From positions 3,286,001-3,350,000 of the forward strand of contig NZ_CP102332.1 in assembly GCF_024600715.1 (NCBI RefSeq): a stretch of DNA of 64,000 nucleotides, given 5' to 3'. Each line of letters starts with the position of its first letter. The stretch's first letter is position 1. This stretch comes from Streptomyces changanensis (GTDB lineage Bacteria; Actinomycetota; Actinomycetes; Streptomycetales; Streptomycetaceae). Position numbers and translations under genes: made by a program. The notes beneath the pieces are model-generated. The model saw nothing but the letters and a program-made list of their open reading frames with translations. It was not told the origin of the DNA and ran no database searches. Positions 1-8,521 of the stretch are shown one piece after another.

Positions 1-660
1 CTCCAGGCAGACCTTCACCATCGGGCCGTACGCCGCGAGGGTCAGGTCCGTGCCCTCGCGCACGACGCGCGCCCGGTGCAGCTCGCCCGGGATGGCCTCC
101 GTGTCGACCTCGCCCTTGTCCCAGTAGCGCCGCTTCGGCTCGAAGAAGATCACCGGGTCGTCGCTCTGGATGGCCTGCTGGAGCATCCAGTAGGCGTCCG
201 AGGAGTTCGAAGGCGAGACCACCTTCAACCCCGCGACGTGCGCGAAGAGCGCCTCGGGCGACTCGCTGTGGTGCTCGACCGCGCCGATGCCGCCGCCGTA
301 CGGGATGCGCACGACGACCGGCAGCTTGACCTTGCCGAGGGCCCGCGCGTGCATCTTCGCCAGCTGCGTGACGATCTGGTCGTACGCGGGGAAGACGAAA
401 CCGTCGAACTGGATCTCCACGACGGGCCGGTAGCCGCGCAGGGCCAGGCCAATCGCGGTGCCGACGATGCCGGACTCGGCGAGCGGGGTGTCGATGACCC
501 GCTCCTCGCCGAAGTCCTTCTGCAGCCCGTCGGTCACGCGGAACACGCCGCCGAGCTTGCCGACGTCCTCGCCCATGACGAGGACCTTCGGGTCGGTCTC
601 CAGGGCCTTGCGCAGCGACTCGTTGAGCGCCTTCGCGAGAGGAAGCTTCTGCACCGCCAT
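1..660 (-). CDS. bkdB: 2-oxoacid dehydrogenase E1 beta subunit (partial, runs off left edge)
   Basis: This is the thiamine-pyrophosphate E1 beta subunit of a branched-chain 2-oxoacid (or pyruvate-like) dehydrogenase; with the E1 alpha encoded just upstream it decarboxylates the keto acid and feeds a lipoyl E2. The first 220 residues are present. They contain MGEDVGKLGGVF near residue 30, DTPLAESGIVGTAIGLA, and IPYGGGIGAVEHHSESPEA, all typical of the beta-subunit pyrimidine-binding half. The ATG at 660 lies 2 bases after the E1 alpha stop, with a GAGG-type ribosome site inside the end of that gene, so the two are one operon. The C-terminal transketolase domain is outside the window. The second beta subunit at 19879-20901 is clearly related, which supports a branched-chain assignment. 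Confidence 0.9.
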   Translation of the reverse strand, partial: MAVQKLPLAKALNESLRKALETDPKVLVMGEDVGKLGGVFRVTDGLQKDFGEERVIDTPLAESGIVGTAIGLALRGYRPVVEIQFDGFVFPAYDQIVTQLAKMHARALGKVKLPVVVRIPYGGGIGAVEHHSESPEALFAHVAGLKVVSPSNSSDAYWMLQQAIQSDDPVIFFEPKRRYWDKGEVDTEAIPGELHRARVVREGTDLTLAAYGPMVKVCLE

Positions 661-662
661 GA

Positions 663-1853
663 TCACTTGACCTCGCCATCCGCGAACGACGCCTGGTAGG
701 CGGCGAACTGCGCGCGCTCCTCGTCGACGAGCGCGTGCCCGTCGGCGTAGACGTTCTCGAAGATCGACATGTCGTCCGGGTCGGGCATGGCGCGCACGGC
801 CTCGCGGACGCGCCTACCGAGCGCCTCGCTCTCCGCCTCCAGCCCGTCGAACCAGGCCGCGTCGGCGTGGCCCTGGGCCTCCAGGTAGCGGCGCAGGCGC
901 AGGATCGGGTCCTTCGCCTCCCACGCGACCCGCTCGTCGTCGTGGCGGTAGCGGGTCGGGTCGTCCGAGGTGGTGTGGGCGCCCATGCGGTACGTGAACG
1001 CCTCCACGAGGGTCGGGCCCTCGCCGCGGCGGGCCCGCTCCAGGGCCGAACGGGTCACGGCCAGGCAGGCCAGGACGTCGTTGCCGTCGACGCGGACGCC
1101 GGGGAAGCCGAAGCCCTGCGCGCGCTGGTAGAGCGGCACGCGGGTCTGCTTCTCGGTGGGCTCGCTGATGGCCCACTGGTTGTTCTGGCAGAAGAACACG
1201 ACCGGGGCGTTGTACACGGCCGAGAAGGTGAACGCCTCCGCGACGTCGCCCTGGCTGGACGCGCCGTCGCCGAAGTAGGCGATGACCGCGGAGTCGGCGC
1301 CGTCCTTGGCCACGCCCATCGCGTAGCCGGTGGCGTGCAGGGTCTGCGAGCCGATCACGATCGTGTACAGGTGGAAATTGTTGCTGTTCGGGTCCCAGCC
1401 GCCGTGGTTCACGCCACGGAACATCCCGAGCAGGTTCGTCGGGTCGACCCCGCGGCACCAGGCGACGCCGTGCTCGCGGTAGGTCGGGAAGACGTAGTCG
1501 TCGTCGCGCAGGGCCCGGCCGGAGCCGATCTGCGCGGCCTCCTGACCGAGCAGCGAGGCCCACAGGCCCAGCTCGCCCTGGCGCTGGAGAGCGGTGGCCT
1601 CGCCGTCGAAACGGCGGGTCATCACCATGTCCCGGTACAGCCCGCGCAGCTCCTCGGGACCGAGGTCGACGTCGTACTCGGGGTGCTGGACGCGCTCGCC
1701 CTCGGGCGTCAGCAGCTGTACGAGCGGCGGCTCGGAGTGCGAACTCTGCGGCTTCCTCGCGCGCGCTGCGCGCTTGACACCGGTGCCGGTGCCACCGGTG
1801 CTGGTGCCGCTGCTGCGTCGCGGCTTGCGCGCGGCAGTGCCTTCCACGGTCAC
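663..1853 (-). CDS. bkdA: 2-oxoacid dehydrogenase E1 alpha subunit
   Basis: A 396-aa E1 alpha subunit that binds thiamine pyrophosphate through the GDGASSQGDVAEAFTF...NNQWAIS motif (about residues 195-235). It also has the phosphorylation-loop-like YRMGAHTTSDDPTRYR segment typical of branched-chain keto-acid E1 alpha. The N-terminal 45 residues are a basic Ala/Arg/Ser-rich extension before the conserved fold. I chose the GTG at 1853 because GGAGGA precedes it at normal spacing; an open frame continues upstream but crosses the AT-rich promoter region. It is the first gene of the operon with the E1 beta at 1-660. The upstream inverted repeat at 2041-2070 may be its operator. Confidence 0.9.
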   Translation of the reverse strand: MTVEGTAARKPRRSSGTSTGGTGTGVKRAARARKPQSSHSEPPLVQLLTPEGERVQHPEYDVDLGPEELRGLYRDMVMTRRFDGEATALQRQGELGLWASLLGQEAAQIGSGRALRDDDYVFPTYREHGVAWCRGVDPTNLLGMFRGVNHGGWDPNSNNFHLYTIVIGSQTLHATGYAMGVAKDGADSAVIAYFGDGASSQGDVAEAFTFSAVYNAPVVFFCQNNQWAISEPTEKQTRVPLYQRAQGFGFPGVRVDGNDVLACLAVTRSALERARRGEGPTLVEAFTYRMGAHTTSDDPTRYRHDDERVAWEAKDPILRLRRYLEAQGHADAAWFDGLEAESEALGRRVREAVRAMPDPDDMSIFENVYADGHALVDEERAQFAAYQASFADGEVK

Positions 1854-2040
1854 GTGCGTGCTCCTCCGTCTGTCCGGCCCCCGGGGTCCGCCGGGTACCA
1901 GTGCGGCTCGCCTGGTCCGTCGCGTGCACGGGGTGGGTGCTCTCGCGACCGGGAACAGGCGTGACAGTTGCCCCGGCGAACACCCTGTCATAGGCACGTT
2001 ACCCAGTGCGCCGCATTCCTGCGAAACCCCATTTGACCTG

Positions 2041-2070
2041 CGATTTTGCTTGGATTTCCAAGTAAATCGA
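2041..2070. promoter_or_regulatory. AT-rich inverted repeat upstream of the first bkd operon
   Basis: CTTGGATTTCCAAG at 2049-2062 is a 5-bp-arm palindrome with a 4-base centre. It is extended by CGATTT on the left (2041) and AAATCG on the right, giving an imperfect dyad of about 30 bp. It is conspicuously A+T-rich in a region otherwise near 70% G+C. It lies in the 391-bp gap (1854-2244) between the divergent E1 alpha and phosphotransferase genes. An Lrp/AsnC-type protein such as the BkdR encoded at 22222 is a plausible binder; that is inference. Confidence 0.45.
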
Positions 2071-2244
2071 AAATTGCGGGGACAACGCCTGGTCACACCG
2101 CTGGCGCGGCTTCGGATAACACGGGTGACAGCCTCGCAGGCCGCCGGAACACCGGCACGTTATCCCGCGCACCCCGGCCTCGGGAAGAGTTGACGGACGC
2201 GGGATGTGACGCGGGTCATCTGATAGTGATCTAACATCTGGCAA

Positions 2245-3354
2245 GTGCCGCGCTCATCTGTAACGGCTCCGCCCGCCTCCGTGACGGTCCCGCCCACCGT
2301 CCCCGACGTGCCCCACGTCCCCGCCCCCCGCCGCGGTGCGCCCCCCGCACCCCCCGTGAGCGCCCTCCTGCGCCGCTACCCACCGCACGGCGAGCCGCTC
2401 ACCTGCGTACCGGTCACCCAGGGCCTGCTGAACCGGGGCTACCGCCTCACCACCACGCGCGGCACGTACTTCCTCAAACAACACCTGGACGCCCCCACCT
2501 CCGACCGCGCGACCATCACCCGCCAGCACCGGGCCACCCAGCGCCTGCACGACCTCGGCGTGCCCGTCGCCCCGCCGCTCCCGGACGCGGAGGGACGCAC
2601 GGTCGCCCTCCTCGGCGGCCACTGCTACGCCCTGCACCCGTGGGTGGAGGGCCGCCACCGGGACGGCGCCCAGCTGACGGAGGCCGGCTCCCGGCGCCTC
2701 GGCACGCTCCTCGGGTTCGTCCACACGTGTCTGGAGCGCGTCATGGGGGCCACCCGCGCCCACCCCGCGGGCCGCGACTACGGCAGCGCCGACCCGGAGG
2801 ACACGCTCCGGCTCATCGACGAGCTGCTGGCCCTGGCGAGGGCCCGCCATGACCGGGCCGCCTTCGACGAGCTGGCCGAGCACCGGCTGACGGAGCGGCG
2901 CCGGCTGCTGGCGGAGCACGCCCACCGCCGCCCGGCCCCCGCGACGCCCGCGACGGGCGGCTGGGTCCACGGCGACTTCCACCCGCTGAACCTGCTGTAC
3001 CGGGGCGCCGAACCCGCCGCGATCGTCGACTGGGACCGGCTGGGCGTGCAGCCCCGGGCGGAGGAGGCCGTCCGGGCCGCGATGATCTTCTACGTCCAGC
3101 CGACCGGCCGGCTGGACCTGGCGAAGGTGCGGGCCTACGCGCGCGCGTACCGCCGCGCCGCCGGGGTGGACGCGGCCGAGCTGGCGGCCGCGGTGCACCG
3201 CGTGTGGTGGGAGCGGCTCAACGACTTCTGGATACTGCGCTGGCGCTACCAGCTGCACGACAGCAGGGCCGACCCGCAGTTCCCCGCGGTGTCGGCCCTG
3301 GCGGTGTGGTGGACCCGCGAGTACGAGGCGGTGCGCGACGCCTTCACGGGCTGA
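2245..3354 (+). CDS. Aminoglycoside/homoserine-kinase-like phosphotransferase
   Basis: A 369-aa protein of the APH/homoserine kinase type II fold. The N-lobe appears around LLNRGYRLTTTRGTYFLKQ (about residues 63-82). The catalytic loop GWVHGDFHPLNLLY has the Brenner-type HxDxxxxN arrangement, and IVDWDRLG supplies the metal-binding Asp. A Pro-rich first 40 residues precede the fold. The start is uncertain: GTG 2245 follows a TAACAT hexamer by only 7 bases, which would make the mRNA leaderless; GTG 2281 is an in-frame alternative. The substrate cannot be read from sequence. The gene is divergent from the bkd operon and has no co-transcribed neighbour. A role in antibiotic resistance is not implied by the fold. 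Confidence 0.8.
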   Translation: MPRSSVTAPPASVTVPPTVPDVPHVPAPRRGAPPAPPVSALLRRYPPHGEPLTCVPVTQGLLNRGYRLTTTRGTYFLKQHLDAPTSDRATITRQHRATQRLHDLGVPVAPPLPDAEGRTVALLGGHCYALHPWVEGRHRDGAQLTEAGSRRLGTLLGFVHTCLERVMGATRAHPAGRDYGSADPEDTLRLIDELLALARARHDRAAFDELAEHRLTERRRLLAEHAHRRPAPATPATGGWVHGDFHPLNLLYRGAEPAAIVDWDRLGVQPRAEEAVRAAMIFYVQPTGRLDLAKVRAYARAYRRAAGVDAAELAAAVHRVWWERLNDFWILRWRYQLHDSRADPQFPAVSALAVWWTREYEAVRDAFTG

Positions 3355-3415
3355 CGGGCGACGCCCTCACGCGCCGGCCGGGCCCGGCGGGTCGGCCGGG
3401 CCGTCGGTCGGGCCG

Positions 3416-3479
3416 GTGCCGGTCCCGGAGCTCGTGCCGGTCCCGGTACCGGAGCCCGTGCCGGTCCCGGTACCGGGCG
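3416..3479. repeat. GTGCCGGTCCCGG tandem repeat just after a kinase gene
   Basis: Three head-to-tail copies of GTGCCGGTCCCGG, each followed by a variable spacer and about 18-24 bp per unit, fill the space immediately beyond the stop codon of the kinase at 3481-5259. They continue the low-complexity character of that gene's 3' end and include several GGTACC palindromes. Confidence 0.6.
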
Positions 3480-3480
3480 T

Positions 3481-5259
3481 TCAACCGCCGGTCGTGGCCC
3501 CCGTGGTCGCGGTCGACCCCGTCGACGTGCCGCCCTGCTGGCCGGCGGTCGTGCTCCCCGTGGTGTCGCCGCCGCCGCCGTCGGTCGAACCGGTGTTGCC
3601 ACCGCCCTCGGTGGTGCCCTGGTCCGTCGACCCCTCGGTGGTGTTGCCCTCCGTGGTGCCCTGGTCCGTGGACCCCTCCGTGGTGTTGCCCTCGGTGGTG
3701 CCCTGGTCGGTCTCGCCCTCGGTGGTGCCGCCGTCGGTCGAGCCCGTGGTGCTGCCGCCCGTACCGCCCGTGGACGGCGACGGATCCTGGCTGTACGACG
3801 GGGGCCGCGGCTTCCACGACGGCTGGTTCTCCCACTCGCCGCCGCCTCCGGTCGACGTGTCGGGCGCCTGCTCCTCCTCCGACGTCGACGGGGACGGCGA
3901 GGGTGTCGTGCTGCTGGTGACCGACGGCTTCGGCGAGGTGCTCGGCTTCGTACCGGTGCCGCCGCCGGACGGGTCGCCGACCTTGAGCGCGTACGCGACG
4001 CCCGCCACGATCGCGATCAGTGCGAACGCGACGAACAGCAGCACCTTGCCGCGCCCGCCACCCCCGCGGCCGTGCCCGCCGTACCCGGCCGCGTAGCCGC
4101 CGTCGTCGGGGTTGCGCGGCGGCAGGAGCGTGCCCTGCGGGGTGTCCCCGTGCACGGGGTGGGCCGCGTGGCCGGGCCGCCCCGGTGTCGCCGCGCCCCC
4201 GGGGCCGCCCGTCGCCGCGGCCATCACCGCGGTCGCCGCGATGCCGCCGAGCGGCGTCGGACCGCCGTCGTGCGCGCCGACCGGGCCGGTGCTCCACGTA
4301 CCGGTGTGGCCGCCCTGCTCCTGGAGCATGCGCAGCCCGTACTGGATCAGGCCGCGCATCTCCTCGGCGCTCTGGAACCGGTCGTCCGGGTCCTTCGCGA
4401 GCGCCCGCATCGCCAGCCCGTCCAGCTCCGGCGGCGGCGCCACGTCGGAGACCTCGGACGGCGGCACCGGCACGTCCTGGACGTGCTGGTACACCACCGA
4501 CAGCGGCGTCTCGCCGACGAACGGCGGGCGCAGCGCGAGCAGCTCGTACAGCAGGCAGCCCGTGGCGTACAGGTCCGAGCGGTGGTCGACGGCCTTGCCG
4601 AGGGCCTGCTCCGGCGACAGGTACTGGGGGGTGCCCATGACCATGCCGGTCTGCGTCATCGTCGTCGACGCGCCGTGCAGGGCGCGGGCGATGCCGAAGT
4701 CCATGACCTTCACGGCGCCGCCGTGCGTGATGATGACGTTCGCCGGCTTGATGTCGCGGTGGACGATGCCGTGCTGGTGCGAGTACGCCAGCGCCTCCAG
4801 GACGCCCGACACGATGATCAGGGCCTGCTCGGGCGGCGGGGCCTCCGCGCTGAGCAGCAGCTCACGGATGGTGCGGCCCTCGACCAGCTCCATGACGATG
4901 TACGGCACGGCCTTGCCGTTGACCTCGTCCTCGCCGGAGTCGTACACCGCCACGATCGCGTGGTGGTTCAGGCCGGCGACCGACTGCGCCTCGCGCGTGA
5001 AGCGGGCCTTGGAGACCGGGTCCTCCGCCAGGTCGGCGCGGAGGAGCTTCACCGCGACCGTGCGGCCGAGCCGCACGTCCTCCGCGGCGAACACCTCCGC
5101 CATGCCACCGCGGCCGAGGCGGTGGGTCAGCCGGTAGCGGCCGTCGCCGACCAGACCGCCCTCGCCGAACTCGACGGCCTCACCGCGCCCCGACGCTCCG
5201 TCGTCCGACACTCCGCCGCCACCTGCTTCGGATCCGGGTGCCATCGTCCTCGCCGTCAT
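3481..5259 (-). CDS. Membrane Ser/Thr protein kinase with Thr/Gly-rich external tail
   Basis: A 592-aa Hanks-type kinase. The kinase domain (about residues 40-305) has the glycine loop LGRGGMAEVF, the lysine motif TVAVKLL, catalytic HRDIKPAN, DFGIA, and GTPQYLSPEQ. A juxtamembrane linker leads to one membrane helix, VLLFVAFALIAIVAGVAYAL (about residue 405-425). The external C-terminus has no PASTA domain but about 160 residues of Ser/Thr/Gly-rich sequence, including two perfect-length 14-residue repeats (GTTEGNTTEGSTDQ). That region could be a wall-spanning or glycosylated stalk (inference). ATG 5259 is the longest start; ATG 5244 is an in-frame alternative. It is divergent from the related kinase at 5556, and the two share the same domain style but different sensor tails. 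Confidence 0.92.
   Translation of the reverse strand: MTARTMAPGSEAGGGGVSDDGASGRGEAVEFGEGGLVGDGRYRLTHRLGRGGMAEVFAAEDVRLGRTVAVKLLRADLAEDPVSKARFTREAQSVAGLNHHAIVAVYDSGEDEVNGKAVPYIVMELVEGRTIRELLLSAEAPPPEQALIIVSGVLEALAYSHQHGIVHRDIKPANVIITHGGAVKVMDFGIARALHGASTTMTQTGMVMGTPQYLSPEQALGKAVDHRSDLYATGCLLYELLALRPPFVGETPLSVVYQHVQDVPVPPSEVSDVAPPPELDGLAMRALAKDPDDRFQSAEEMRGLIQYGLRMLQEQGGHTGTWSTGPVGAHDGGPTPLGGIAATAVMAAATGGPGGAATPGRPGHAAHPVHGDTPQGTLLPPRNPDDGGYAAGYGGHGRGGGGRGKVLLFVAFALIAIVAGVAYALKVGDPSGGGTGTKPSTSPKPSVTSSTTPSPSPSTSEEEQAPDTSTGGGGEWENQPSWKPRPPSYSQDPSPSTGGTGGSTTGSTDGGTTEGETDQGTTEGNTTEGSTDQGTTEGNTTEGSTDQGTTEGGGNTGSTDGGGGDTTGSTTAGQQGGTSTGSTATTGATTGG
3611..3727. repeat. 42-bp tandem repeat inside the kinase gene
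   Basis: Two full copies (3611-3652 and 3653-3694) and a partial third (3695-3727) of a 42-bp unit encode the GTTEGNTTEGSTDQ repeats of the external kinase tail. Copies differ at only a few positions, and the unit is a multiple of three, so copy-number change would preserve the frame. Confidence 0.75.
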
Positions 5260-5474
5260 TTCCGTTGCCGTCCGCGCGCTGTGCCCGCGAGCGGTGTGCC
5301 GCCGTCTCCCAAGGGGTACTTCGCCACGTCACGCTACAGCCTCCGCGCGACGCGGCGGTTCGGGATGGACCGGCCATCCAATCGGTTCGGCGTACACCCG
5401 TGCAAATTCGACGCGGTTCACGTAACGCTTCCGAGACGCTTCCCGCGCGTACGGTCACGGAACGGGCACCCGGC

Positions 5475-5503
5475 TTGACGTGTCGGTCGCCTGGGGCAGA
5501 CTG
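5475..5503 (+). promoter_or_regulatory. Candidate promoter of the second kinase gene
   Basis: TTGACG at 5475-5480 is followed after 16 bases by CAGACT at 5498-5503, a fair match to a vegetative sigma-factor promoter. It lies about 50 bases before the ATG at 5556. The 296-bp divergent gap (5260-5555) holds nothing else that I recognise. Confidence 0.4.
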
Positions 5504-5555
5504 GGCCCGTCAGTACGGATCACCGCGGCCACGCGCGCGCGTAGGGGGAAGCACG

Positions 5556-7214
5556 ATGAGCCAGGACGGCGCTCAGGGCCGCTATGCCGGCGGTTCCGTG
5601 GCGAACGGCCGGTACCAGCTGCGCGACCTGCTCGGCGAGGGCGGCATGGCCTCGGTGTACCTGGCCTACGACAGCGCGCTGGACCGCCAGGTCGCCATCA
5701 AGACCCTCCACTCGGAACTCGGCCGGGAACAGTCGTTCCGCGAACGGTTCCGGCGTGAGGCGCAGGCGGTCGCCAAGCTCCAGCACACCAACATCGTCTC
5801 CGTCTTCGACACCGGCGAGGACACGGTCGTCTTCACCGACCCCTCGATGGGCGACGGCGGCGTCATGCCGTACATCGTCATGGAGTACGTGGAGGGCCGG
5901 CCGCTCGGCTCGGTGCTCGCCGCGGACGTGCAGAGCCACGGCGCGATGCCGGCCGACCAGGCCCTGAAGGTGACCGCGGACGTGCTCGCCGCGCTGGAGA
6001 CCAGCCACGAGATGGGCCTGGTCCACCGCGACATCAAGCCGGGCAACGTCATGGTGACCAAGCGCGGCGTGGTCAAGGTCATGGACTTCGGCATCGCCCG
6101 CGCCATGCAGTCCGGCGTCACGTCCATGACGCAGACCGGCATGGTCGTCGGCACCCCGCAGTACCTCTCGCCCGAGCAGGCCCTGGGCCGCGCCGTCGAC
6201 GCCCGCTCCGACCTGTACTCGGTCGGCATCATGCTGTTCCAGCTGCTGACGGGCCGACTCCCCTTCGACGCCGACTCGCCGCTGGCCATCGCGTACGCAC
6301 ACGTCCAGGAGGAGCCGGTCGCGCCCTCCACCATCAACCGCTCGCTGACCCCGGCGATGGACGCGCTGGTGGCGCGGGCGCTGAAGAAGAACCCGAACGA
6401 GCGCTTCCCGAGCGCCGCCGCCATGCGCGACGAGTGCCTGCGCGTCCTGTCCGCCGGGCAGACCGGCGCCCCGGTGATCGTGGCGGGCGCCCCCACGAAC
6501 AACGGCTCCGGCGTGGGCTCCGCGGTGTTCCCGCCGCTGGACGCGGCGAACCCCCAGCCCGTCCCGCACGGCGGCGTCCACACGCCGTACCAGGCCCCCG
6601 CGCCGACCCCGGGCCCGTACGGCCCGCCGACGCCGGCGCCCACCCCGGCCGCGTACGGCTACCCGCACCAGGCCCACACCCCGGCCCCGGCCTACCAGAC
6701 CCCGGCGCCCGGCCCGGTCACCTATCCCACGGGCCCCGTCGTCGGCGGCCCGGGCGCGGCCGGCGGCGGGCGGCGGAACACGCCGATGATCGTGGGCGCG
6801 ATCGTCGTCGCGCTGATCGCCGTCGGCGGCGTCATCACCGCGCTCTCGCTGAGGGACGGCGAAGACCCGGGCGGCGGCACGGGCGGCCAGGCCGGCTCCA
6901 CGGCCTCCGCGCCGGCGGCCGGCCACAAGGGGCCCGAGCGCTTCCGGACGATCAAGGCGACGGAGTGCTCGGAGGCCCAGGAGGACACCAACGACCCGGC
7001 GAAGGTGCGCGCTCCCAGCTTCATCTACAAGGACGTCATCTCGGTGAAGGAGTGCATCCAGGACGCGGGCTGGAAGTACCAGATCAAGGAGGTCGACGAC
7101 CCCCTGTACGCCGAGGACCAGGTCATCCAGCAGTTCCCGCGCGAGGGCAGCGCCGTGCTGCCGGGCAACCAGACCTTCGAGCTGACGGTCGCCACGGGGG
7201 ACCCCGGGCAGTAA
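5556..7214 (+). CDS. Membrane Ser/Thr protein kinase with a single PASTA-like domain
   Basis: A 552-aa Hanks-type kinase. The domain starts near residue 17 (LGEGGMASVYLAYD) and has TVAIKTL-like QVAIKTLH, catalytic HRDIKPGN, DFGIA and GTPQYLSPEQ. A Pro/Ala/Tyr-rich linker of about 110 residues precedes one membrane helix, MIVGAIVVALIAVGGVITAL. The external part of about 100 residues ends in one PASTA-like module (VRAPSFIYKDVISVKECIQ to FELTVATGD) with a Cys pair that could form a disulfide. PASTA modules in this family bind muropeptides or peptidoglycan; with only one copy the ligand is uncertain. The ATG at 5556 has a strong AGGGGGAA site; an open frame extends upstream but lacks coding character. 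Divergent from the kinase at 3481-5259. Confidence 0.93.
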   Translation: MSQDGAQGRYAGGSVANGRYQLRDLLGEGGMASVYLAYDSALDRQVAIKTLHSELGREQSFRERFRREAQAVAKLQHTNIVSVFDTGEDTVVFTDPSMGDGGVMPYIVMEYVEGRPLGSVLAADVQSHGAMPADQALKVTADVLAALETSHEMGLVHRDIKPGNVMVTKRGVVKVMDFGIARAMQSGVTSMTQTGMVVGTPQYLSPEQALGRAVDARSDLYSVGIMLFQLLTGRLPFDADSPLAIAYAHVQEEPVAPSTINRSLTPAMDALVARALKKNPNERFPSAAAMRDECLRVLSAGQTGAPVIVAGAPTNNGSGVGSAVFPPLDAANPQPVPHGGVHTPYQAPAPTPGPYGPPTPAPTPAAYGYPHQAHTPAPAYQTPAPGPVTYPTGPVVGGPGAAGGGRRNTPMIVGAIVVALIAVGGVITALSLRDGEDPGGGTGGQAGSTASAPAAGHKGPERFRTIKATECSEAQEDTNDPAKVRAPSFIYKDVISVKECIQDAGWKYQIKEVDDPLYAEDQVIQQFPREGSAVLPGNQTFELTVATGDPGQ

Positions 7215-7253
7215 CGGCACCTGTCGCGGGGTCGGGCCGGGCCTTGGTGGCGC

Positions 7254-7335
7254 GGCGTCTCGCGGGGCGGCGTCTCGCGGGGCGGAGCGTCGGTGTCGGG
7301 CGGGGGCGCTGGTGTGGGGCGGCGTCTCGCGGGGC
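7254..7335. repeat. GGCGTCTCGCGGGGC repeats in the 305-bp gap after the kinase
   Basis: Exact copies of a 15-bp unit occur at 7254-7268, 7269-7283 (adjacent) and 7321-7335. They lie in the gap 7215-7519 between the kinase and the next gene. I see no terminator hairpin or other gene in this stretch. Confidence 0.7.
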
Positions 7336-7519
7336 GGGGGCGCTGGTCCCGGCGCGGGACGGGCTTCGCGCGCGGGGTGCTGGCGCGGGGCGTGCGGTCG
7401 GGGCGGGCGCGGGCGTCACCTGCACGGGCGATGCGGGCCCCCGCCCCCGCATGCGGGCGGTCCCCCACCGTGCGACGGTGATCGCACCACCCCGCTGCTC
7501 TCAGGGAGAGGGTCACCCG

Positions 7520-8422
7520 GTGACTGCTCCACCACTCGGCCCGCGGCGCTGCCCCCGACACCCCGCCGCCCCCGCGTTCCCCGCGTCCCCCGCCACCCTG
7601 TCGCTGTCCCTGTCCGCAGCGCTGCTCTCGGCGTGGCTGTACTGGGCCCCCGCCGCCGGCGCGCAGGAGACCGGGCCGCCCGTACCGAGCGCCGGCCAGG
7701 ACGTACCCCGCCCGCCGGAGCCTCCCCCCGTCCCGGTCCCGGTCCCGGTCCCCGGCTCCGGCCCCGGCCCCGGTCCCGGTCCCGGTCCCGGTCCCGGTAC
7801 GGACACGGGTACGGGTACGGATACGGGCGGCGACCCGGGCACGGACAGTGGCCCGGGTACCGGGAGCGGCGGGAGCGCCGGTCCGGGTGCGAACGACGGC
7901 ACCCGGCCGGACGGTGGTCCCGGCTCCGTCGCCCCGTCGGCCGCACCGCCCGCCGCACCGCCCGCCCCCTCGTCGTCGTCGCCCCCCACCACGAACCACC
8001 CGCCCACCGGTCCGGCGTCGCCCTCCCTCCGCCCGGTGACCACCCCGCCGCGGCCGTCGCTCGCCGGCCGGCCCGCCGGTGTCGGGCGGCCGAAACCGGG
8101 GCGTCCGGTCAAGCCGTCGCCCACCGGGCCGTCCGCCGCCCCCGTCGCCTCACACGCCCCCGACGACGGATCCCGTACCAAGACGGCAACAGAGCCGGAC
8201 CGCTTCGCCGACGAGGAACCGGAGCTGGAGGTGGTACCCGAGGGGGACTCCCCCGCGACCGACGCGCCCCGCCACACACCCTCGGCCGCCGCGCGCGAAG
8301 CGGGCGCGAACGCCGCGGAAACAGGCGTCGACCGGCGCATTCCCGTCCTCACCGCCGGGGTGGGCCTCTCCCTGATGGGCCTCGGCATCGGCTTCCTCGG
8401 ACTGCGGCTGCGCCGCCGCTGA
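7520..8422 (+). CDS. Pro/Gly-rich secreted protein with C-terminal membrane anchor
   Basis: A 300-aa protein of unknown function. A signal-peptide-like N-terminus (hydrophobic stretch about residues 24-48, ending at AAGAQE) is followed by some 200 residues of low complexity. These comprise alternating Pro-Val, Gly-Pro repeats (about residues 75-100) and Thr/Gly, then a Ser/Pro/Lys-rich part, an acidic patch (EEPELEVVPEGD), and a C-terminal hydrophobic helix ending in RLRRR. The order signal peptide, stalk, helix, basic tail resembles an anchored wall-spanning protein, but there is no LPXTG or LAXTG motif. GTG 7520 is preceded by AGGGAGAGGG at good spacing. It lies between a kinase and a PadR regulator with no overlap, so no operon is evident. 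Confidence 0.7.
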   Translation: MTAPPLGPRRCPRHPAAPAFPASPATLSLSLSAALLSAWLYWAPAAGAQETGPPVPSAGQDVPRPPEPPPVPVPVPVPGSGPGPGPGPGPGPGTDTGTGTDTGGDPGTDSGPGTGSGGSAGPGANDGTRPDGGPGSVAPSAAPPAAPPAPSSSSPPTTNHPPTGPASPSLRPVTTPPRPSLAGRPAGVGRPKPGRPVKPSPTGPSAAPVASHAPDDGSRTKTATEPDRFADEEPELEVVPEGDSPATDAPRHTPSAAAREAGANAAETGVDRRIPVLTAGVGLSLMGLGIGFLGLRLRRR

Positions 8423-8497
8423 CACCCCCGCGACCCCCGCACGTCCTTCTCAGGGGGGACCCCCACGGTCCCTCCCGAGTCGGTTGTCCCCGCCGAC

Positions 8498-8521
8498 ATA
8501 CTCGGTATACATACTGAGTAT
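8498..8521. promoter_or_regulatory. PadR operator overlapping the regulator's own start codon
   Basis: The 24-bp dyad has a left half ATACTCGGTAT (8498-8508) and right half ATACTGAGTAT (8511-8521), which are inverted copies with one mismatch. The ATG of the PadR gene begins at base 8520, inside the right half. There is no ribosome site upstream, so transcription probably starts at or very near the ATG. This is the layout expected of an autorepressed PadR gene. Confidence 0.7.

Noticed and set aside
2190..2229. TTGACG at 2190 as a promoter of the phosphotransferase
   Set aside because: No hexamer resembling TANNNT lies at 16-19 bases; the nearest candidates are 20 or more bases away.
5238..5555. 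Upstream extension of the PASTA-like kinase
   Set aside because: The added residues have no similarity to kinase N-termini, cross the promoter, and the AGGGGGAA site fixes the start at 5556.
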